The notes beneath the pieces are model-generated. The model was not told the origin of the DNA. It worked only from the letters and a program-made list of their open reading frames with translations, and ran no database searches. DNA of 10,000 nt from Acropora yongei (Eukaryota; Cnidaria; Anthozoa; Scleractinia; Acroporidae): positions 2,035,008-2,045,007 of the forward strand of contig BLFN01000468.1 in NCBI GenBank assembly GCA_014634225.1. Reading direction: 5' to 3'. The position numbers and the translations under genes are program-made. Shown piece by piece: positions 6,908 to 10,000 of the stretch. Position 1 is the first letter of the stretch. The number at the start of each line of letters is the position of its first letter.

Positions 6908-6986
6908 TGTGTTAAGTGTGTAACGTGAGTGTGAAGTGCGTCTGTTAAGTGTGCGTAAAGTGCGTGTGTAAAATGCGTTCATACAA
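6898..6986. repeat. GT-rich degenerate low-complexity tract
   Basis: A pure GT run starting at 6899 grades into loosely repeated AAGTGTGT / AAGTGCGT units. It is a decayed simple repeat at the edge of the duplicated segment. Confidence 0.6.
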
Positions 6987-7425
6987 CTGCTGACCGTTTA
7001 AAAAATATTCTGTTTTTTTGTGTTGCGGTTCCGAAGCCTGGCCAGTGCAAATGATCGCCATTTCAATTAATGATAACGATGGTCATGACGCTAAGATTAA
7101 AAATGATTAATGCATAGATTTAGGCAAGTCTAAAAGCGGAGCTCCGTAGTTGAGCCTCTGGCTTTTACTCGATAATACCATTCTTGTTACGAGTGCTAAC
7201 TAGTTATGATTTCGCCTAATTTTAACGTGAGATTGACCTCAAAAGGTATATGAAACGTATTAATTGAGAACACCAGAAAAATCGCAGTAAGGTGTATATA
7301 AGCCTAACGGCTCGGGCTAAAATGAGTCCGAGTCAGGCCCAAACCATATTTATGCCTGCGAACATAAACTCTATTGTTTTAACGTTCACAAGAATTTCTT
7401 AAAGGGAGTGAACCGCCTACGTCAC

Positions 7426-7765
7426 CTGGTCCAACAGGGGCTTTGACATCTGACAATGTGATACTTTTCCGAAGATGCTCCCTTCTTGCGCTTGACTGTC
7501 CCTCCCTCCCAGGTGACAAACCGTTCTCCATCCCGGATCCCTTAGGTTTCTGCGCACCCTGTGTCAGGAAGGGCGCGGGAAGGGAGTAGGTGGTGACTTT
7601 CGTTGGACCCGCATGCTCAGTTTTACACAGTCTTTGAAGTCGTTCTTTCAGGGGTAGATTTTCCTGCAGGAATTTCTCTTGCTGTTCTCTGCGTTCCGGA
7701 GTTTGCACTTGTTTTTGCAAAGGAGAGCTTTGCAAAGCTGAAGGTGCTGAATTGCTGGGCTTTTT
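7426..7765 (-). CDS. DCP1: DCP1 large central exon
   Basis: This 340-bp exon encodes 113 residues plus one base. It starts KKPSNSAPSALQ after an excellent acceptor (a long pyrimidine stretch ending CCAAATAG at 7766) and ends GPG at the donor CAG/GTGACG. Notable stretches are QTPERREQQEKFLQENLPLK, a Glu/Gln-rich and probably helical segment, then CKTEHAGPTKVTTYSLPAPF, and then a Ser/Arg/Gly-rich tail. No catalytic domain is present, which fits the disordered middle of DCP1, and the N-terminal EVH1 domain that binds DCP2 lies outside the window. The upstream phase 0 and downstream phase 1 both match their neighbours. The frame stays open past the donor to a stop at 7379-7381, so the exact donor is less certain. 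Confidence 0.8.
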
Positions 7766-8484
7766 CTATTTGGAGAAAATCAAAGAGTACGATAAGAGAG
7801 CACGTGAATTACATGCGTCACACGATTCGCTCTCCCCTTGCCTCGCGTGTCCTCCGCGTCTCACGCCACGCGTGTACTTCGCCCACTCTCTCATCTTTCT
7901 CATAGCAAAATATGCACAGTCTTAATTTGAGAAAAACGAATAAAGAGGCGGAGAAGGACCGTGGACACAGAAAGAGCACAGGCAGAACAAAAAAGAAAGA
8001 AAGAAAACAGAAATATCATTCATAGACATAAGTGAATGGAATTTATAAATTGCTGACTGAAAGGTTGTTAACAAGTGAGCTATGATCAAGGTTGTTGTGG
8101 GAGAGGTGAGAATATTTCAACAAACACAACAGTCTTGGGAAACTAGTGGGAGGCAAACATTTGGATGTTTTACAATGCACAGTGTGGATGACTCCATGAC
8201 AAACAATGACAAATCCAAGCAGAGAAAGACTTAAACCTGAAACATCCACAAGAAGACAGCTCCTACTGCCACTGAGCAATGCAAGTCCTTCACAAGGAAA
8301 AACCAACGATAAAAACTAAAGATCACACTGCTAGAGAATGAGGGCACAGAGCAGGTTAGCAATTGAGAACAGTTAGTTAAAGCTTACAGTAAGCACTAAG
8401 TCAACATCAAATAATTATAATAATAATAATAATTAGTAATGTTTACCCAAGAAGCTCCACTCACCCAAAAGTGGTTTTAGGGAG

Positions 8485-8636
8485 GTCCTGCATCCGATCG
8501 AATTCGAATTTAGAGATGTTGATTTTTGAGGAGAGGTGAAAACCGGAGAACCCGGAGAGAAGCCCCTCGTGGCCCGAACTCGGGCCACGTAGATGTTAGG
8601 CGAGTGCAATCACCACAGTGCCATCCCTGCTCCTCA
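8485..8636 (-). mobile_element. tRNA-derived SINE
   Basis: Read on the minus strand, the head GGGATGGCACTGTGGTG (8613-8623 holds the A-box TGGCACTGTGG) is followed about 30 bp later by GAGTTCGGGCC (8571-8581), a B-box, giving a split Pol III promoter like that of a tRNA. The body that follows, CTCTCCGGGTTCTCCGG then CCTCTCCTCAAAAATCAACA, matches a SINE body I associate with cnidarian genomes. The far end is uncertain. It lies in the same orientation as DCP1. Its T-arm region has become a near-perfect 22-bp palindrome. Confidence 0.75.
8568..8589. repeat. Near-perfect palindrome at the SINE B-box
   Basis: The arms CGTGGCCCGA (8568-8577) and TCGGGCCACG (8580-8589) are exact inverted copies separated by two bases. 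The position corresponds to the T-stem and loop of the tRNA-like head, so it is best explained as part of the SINE. Confidence 0.75.
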
Positions 8637-8711
8637 TCAGAACTTACCTTTCCGTGCACAAGATATAAATTATTGTAAAGAGAATTAAAAGGAAACCCAC
8701 CAGTCACTCAC

Positions 8712-8807
8712 CTCGTTATCATATCTTTCCTGTGCCTTAGCAAATAGCTGCAATATATCAACTTTTTCTTCTTTTACTTCTTCTTCTTCTTTTGCTTCTT
8801 GTTGTCC
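8712..8807 (-). CDS. DCP1: DCP1 exon with acidic tract and ILQLFAKAQERY motif
   Basis: This 96-bp exon has 32 codons, phase 0 at both ends, with acceptor CCCTTTTTCAG ending at 8808 and donor GAG/GTGAGT. It reads GQQEAKEEEEVKEEK, then VDILQLFAKAQERYDNE. The acidic, Lys/Glu-rich part is encoded by GAA repeats. The amphipathic ILQLFAKAQERY helix resembles the short conserved segment seen after the EVH1 domain of animal DCP1 proteins, from recognition. The phase agrees with both neighbours. The repeated GAA could vary in length between alleles. Confidence 0.85.
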
Positions 8808-9556
8808 CTGAAAAAGGGATACAACGGCTTTGAATAAGAAATTAAGACGAAATCCGATAGAAGATGGAGCAATTTCAGGTTTTAGTGGACAAAAATCTGG
8901 ACCAGAGTAATTTTAAATATTTTAGTCATTTTTACATTTTTTTAAAGCTAAATACATAAATAATTGCCTGAAATAACACCGAAAAATAATTTCCCACGGG
9001 AACAAGAGAAAATAAATTTCAAAGTTCAGTGATTTTGTGGAAACACAGGCAAAATTCCATCATCAGTTTCATTTCACCAAAACTTTTAAGTGCTTCATAC
9101 CAAGTTCAACATTCGTTTTCGACGTTTGGTGTTGCTAGAAATGACTTGTTTTGAGAAGATAATTAAAAGAGCCCTACAGAAGTTTGCAATACAATGTAAA
9201 TAATCTTGGTACAAGATTTTTGTCCACTTGTTACTCCAACGTCTGGCGGATTCCGTCTTAAATTCTCCCTGGTGATAATATATGCTAATGATGGCATTTC
9301 TAAGATTTGACAGAGAATGATTCACAAGGAAACCTGCATCATCAACGCGGTTGTGTAAAAGGGAAATAATGTCTTTGAAAGCAGACAGAAGTCCACGAAA
9401 GGACATGAAAAATGGAAAATTCCAGTGTTTCTTTTTAATTCTACTCTTTCTCAAACAGTACGTCAAGGAGCATTTTGATAGAATCACTTTTGTCAATTTT
9501 TGAAAATTGAGAATATCTTAGTTTATGAAATGTGTGATAAATCCAAAGCTAAGATA

Positions 9557-9622
9557 AGCTAAATGCAATCAATGCTTAAACTGAATGCAGTCAATGCTTA
9601 AGCTATCTGCAATCAATGCTTA
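9557..9622. repeat. 22-bp tandem repeat, three units
   Basis: The core TGC(A/G)(A/G)TCAATGCTTA starts at 9564, 9586 and 9608, a period of exactly 22 bp. Units run 9557-9578, 9579-9600 and 9601-9622, with a few substitutions. It is a small minisatellite inside an intron. Confidence 0.85.
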
Positions 9623-9676
9623 GATTTTCTCTGCCCTCACAATTTAGAATAGATAACAGTGATGCTTATGAATTAA

Positions 9677-9855
9677 GTATTTCCATTAACTATTACAATG
9701 GCTTCTCTCCTTCTCTTTGCTTAGCTTCCTTTTTTTCTCAGTTAGTAACTTTGCTATTGTTCACTTCATTTTAATGGCATGACCTGCCTAGATCTCAGCC
9801 TCACCGGCATACAGTGTAGTTGTTTCTGAAAACAATAAGAATGAAGTGTGTGTGC
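9677..9855 (+). repeat. Duplicated intron segment, copy B (no MITE)
   Basis: This segment is colinear with 6536-6907 in the same orientation and shares CCATTAACTA (9683-9692), AATGGCTTCTC (9697-9707), TGTAGTTG and TTCTGAAAACAAT (9824-9836). At the point where copy A carries the MITE, this copy runs straight through, acting as a near-empty site. Confidence 0.65.
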
Positions 9856-9873
9856 AATTATAAATGAAATTAC

Positions 9874-9946
9874 CTGTGGAATTTCTAGAGTAGGTGATAT
9901 AGTGACTGTCACATCATTCACTCCTGCTCCTATCTGAGAACTGAGC
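9874..9946 (-). CDS. DCP1: DCP1 exon (first one inside the window)
   Basis: This 73-bp exon has one base finishing a split codon, then 24 codons, LSSQIGAGVNDV followed by TVTISPTLEIPQ. The acceptor CTTTTGTTTGACAG ends at 9947 and the donor is CAG/GTAATT. The preceding exon must end with two bases of a codon and lies beyond the window with the EVH1 domain. The peptide itself is not diagnostic; assignment rests on good splice sites, an open frame and phase 0 joining to the ILQLFAKAQERY exon. Confidence 0.75.
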
Positions 9947-10000
9947 CTGTCAAACAAAAGAGATTAGAATTTCACTTCTGTCCAGAATGGGCAGTACCGG
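9947..10000 (-). other. 3' end of the next DCP1 intron
   Basis: These 54 bases precede the acceptor at 9947 and include its pyrimidine tract. No coding sequence is visible in them. Confidence 0.6.

Larger units (their letters stand above)
6361..7425 (-). other. DCP1 intron carrying a MITE and a duplicated segment
   Basis: This 1,065-bp phase-1 intron contains the TA-flanked MITE at 6552-6713, one copy of a duplicated intron segment and a GT-rich low-complexity stretch at about 6898-6986. The part from 7000 to 7380 holds only a weak imperfect hairpin near 7302-7340. Two overlapping 60-codon plus-strand frames at 6514-6703 are inside or next to the MITE and are not genes. Confidence 0.7.
7766..8711 (-). 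other. DCP1 intron with tRNA-derived SINE
   Basis: This 946-bp phase-0 intron has a consensus GTGAGT donor beside 8712. It contains a CpG-rich patch at about 7800-7890, a purine tract at about 7986-8010, an AAT microsatellite at about 8417-8432 and the SINE at about 8485-8636. The 87-codon minus-strand frame at 8306-8043 has no recognisable content. Confidence 0.75.
8808..9873 (-). other. DCP1 intron with an unexplained open frame
   Basis: This 1,066-bp phase-0 intron has donor GTAATT beside 9874. It contains the second duplicated segment (9677-9855), a 22-bp tandem repeat (9557-9622) and a 133-codon minus-strand open frame (9496-9095) that I cannot assign. That frame has no acceptor or donor arrangement tying it to DCP1. 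The remainder is AT-rich. Confidence 0.7.

Noticed and set aside
7302..7340. Imperfect hairpin (GCCT..GGCTCGG / CCGAGTC..AGGC)
   Set aside because: The stem is short and interrupted, with no associated feature; it could easily arise by chance.
8640..8700. Extra DCP1 exon ending at a GTAAGT-like donor (minus strand)
   Set aside because: No acceptor AG exists between the previous donor and this site, so it cannot be an internal exon.

Overview
This is a eukaryotic, almost certainly animal, window holding the 3' parts of two intron-containing, convergently transcribed genes. The repeat content suggests a cnidarian, probably an anthozoan such as a stony coral or a relative. The tRNA-derived SINE, the GAGTGTTTTCAC mariner-type MITE, the TTAA-flanked short MITE and the retroposon tail ending in AATAAA plus CTAT repeats all resemble families I associate with coral and anemone genomes. 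That taxonomic call rests on recognition, not on a search.

Left gene, + strand: two terminal coding exons (542-790 and 1659-1883) encode the SET and post-SET domains of a SUV39H-type histone H3 lysine-9 methyltransferase. The 868-bp intron falls exactly between Ser and Cys of the catalytic NHSC motif. The chromodomain and pre-SET exons lie upstream of base 1. The stop is at 1881-1883 and a good poly(A) signal lies at 2336-2341.

Right gene, - strand, entering from beyond base 10000: seven small exons (9946-9874, 8807-8712, 7765-7426, 6360-6296, 5840-5769, 4556-4362, 3690-3619) join in frame to give about 303 residues. They end in the classic DCP1 C-terminal trimerization domain, so this is the mRNA decapping co-activator DCP1. 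Its N-terminal EVH1 domain lies outside the window. A likely ATTAAA poly(A) signal sits at 3246-3241. The two genes are tail-to-tail, with about 0.9 kb of AT-rich, apparently gene-free sequence between their poly(A) signals.

The DCP1 introns and 3' UTR are crowded with small non-autonomous elements. They are a foldback element with two inverted YY1-type motifs (3257-3409), an 81-bp CCAAT-bearing minisatellite (about 3790-4060), a CACGTG-rich inverted-repeat element (4820-4923), a TTAA MITE (5020-5130), a non-LTR retroposon tail (about 5165-5363), a TA-flanked MITE (6552-6713), a tRNA-derived SINE (about 8485-8636) and a pair of diverged homologous intron segments (about 6536-6907 and 9677-9855). 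The two genes act in different processes (heterochromatin writing and cytoplasmic mRNA decapping), and nothing in the sequence links them functionally. I see no prokaryotic-type system, virus, CRISPR array or complete transposase here.
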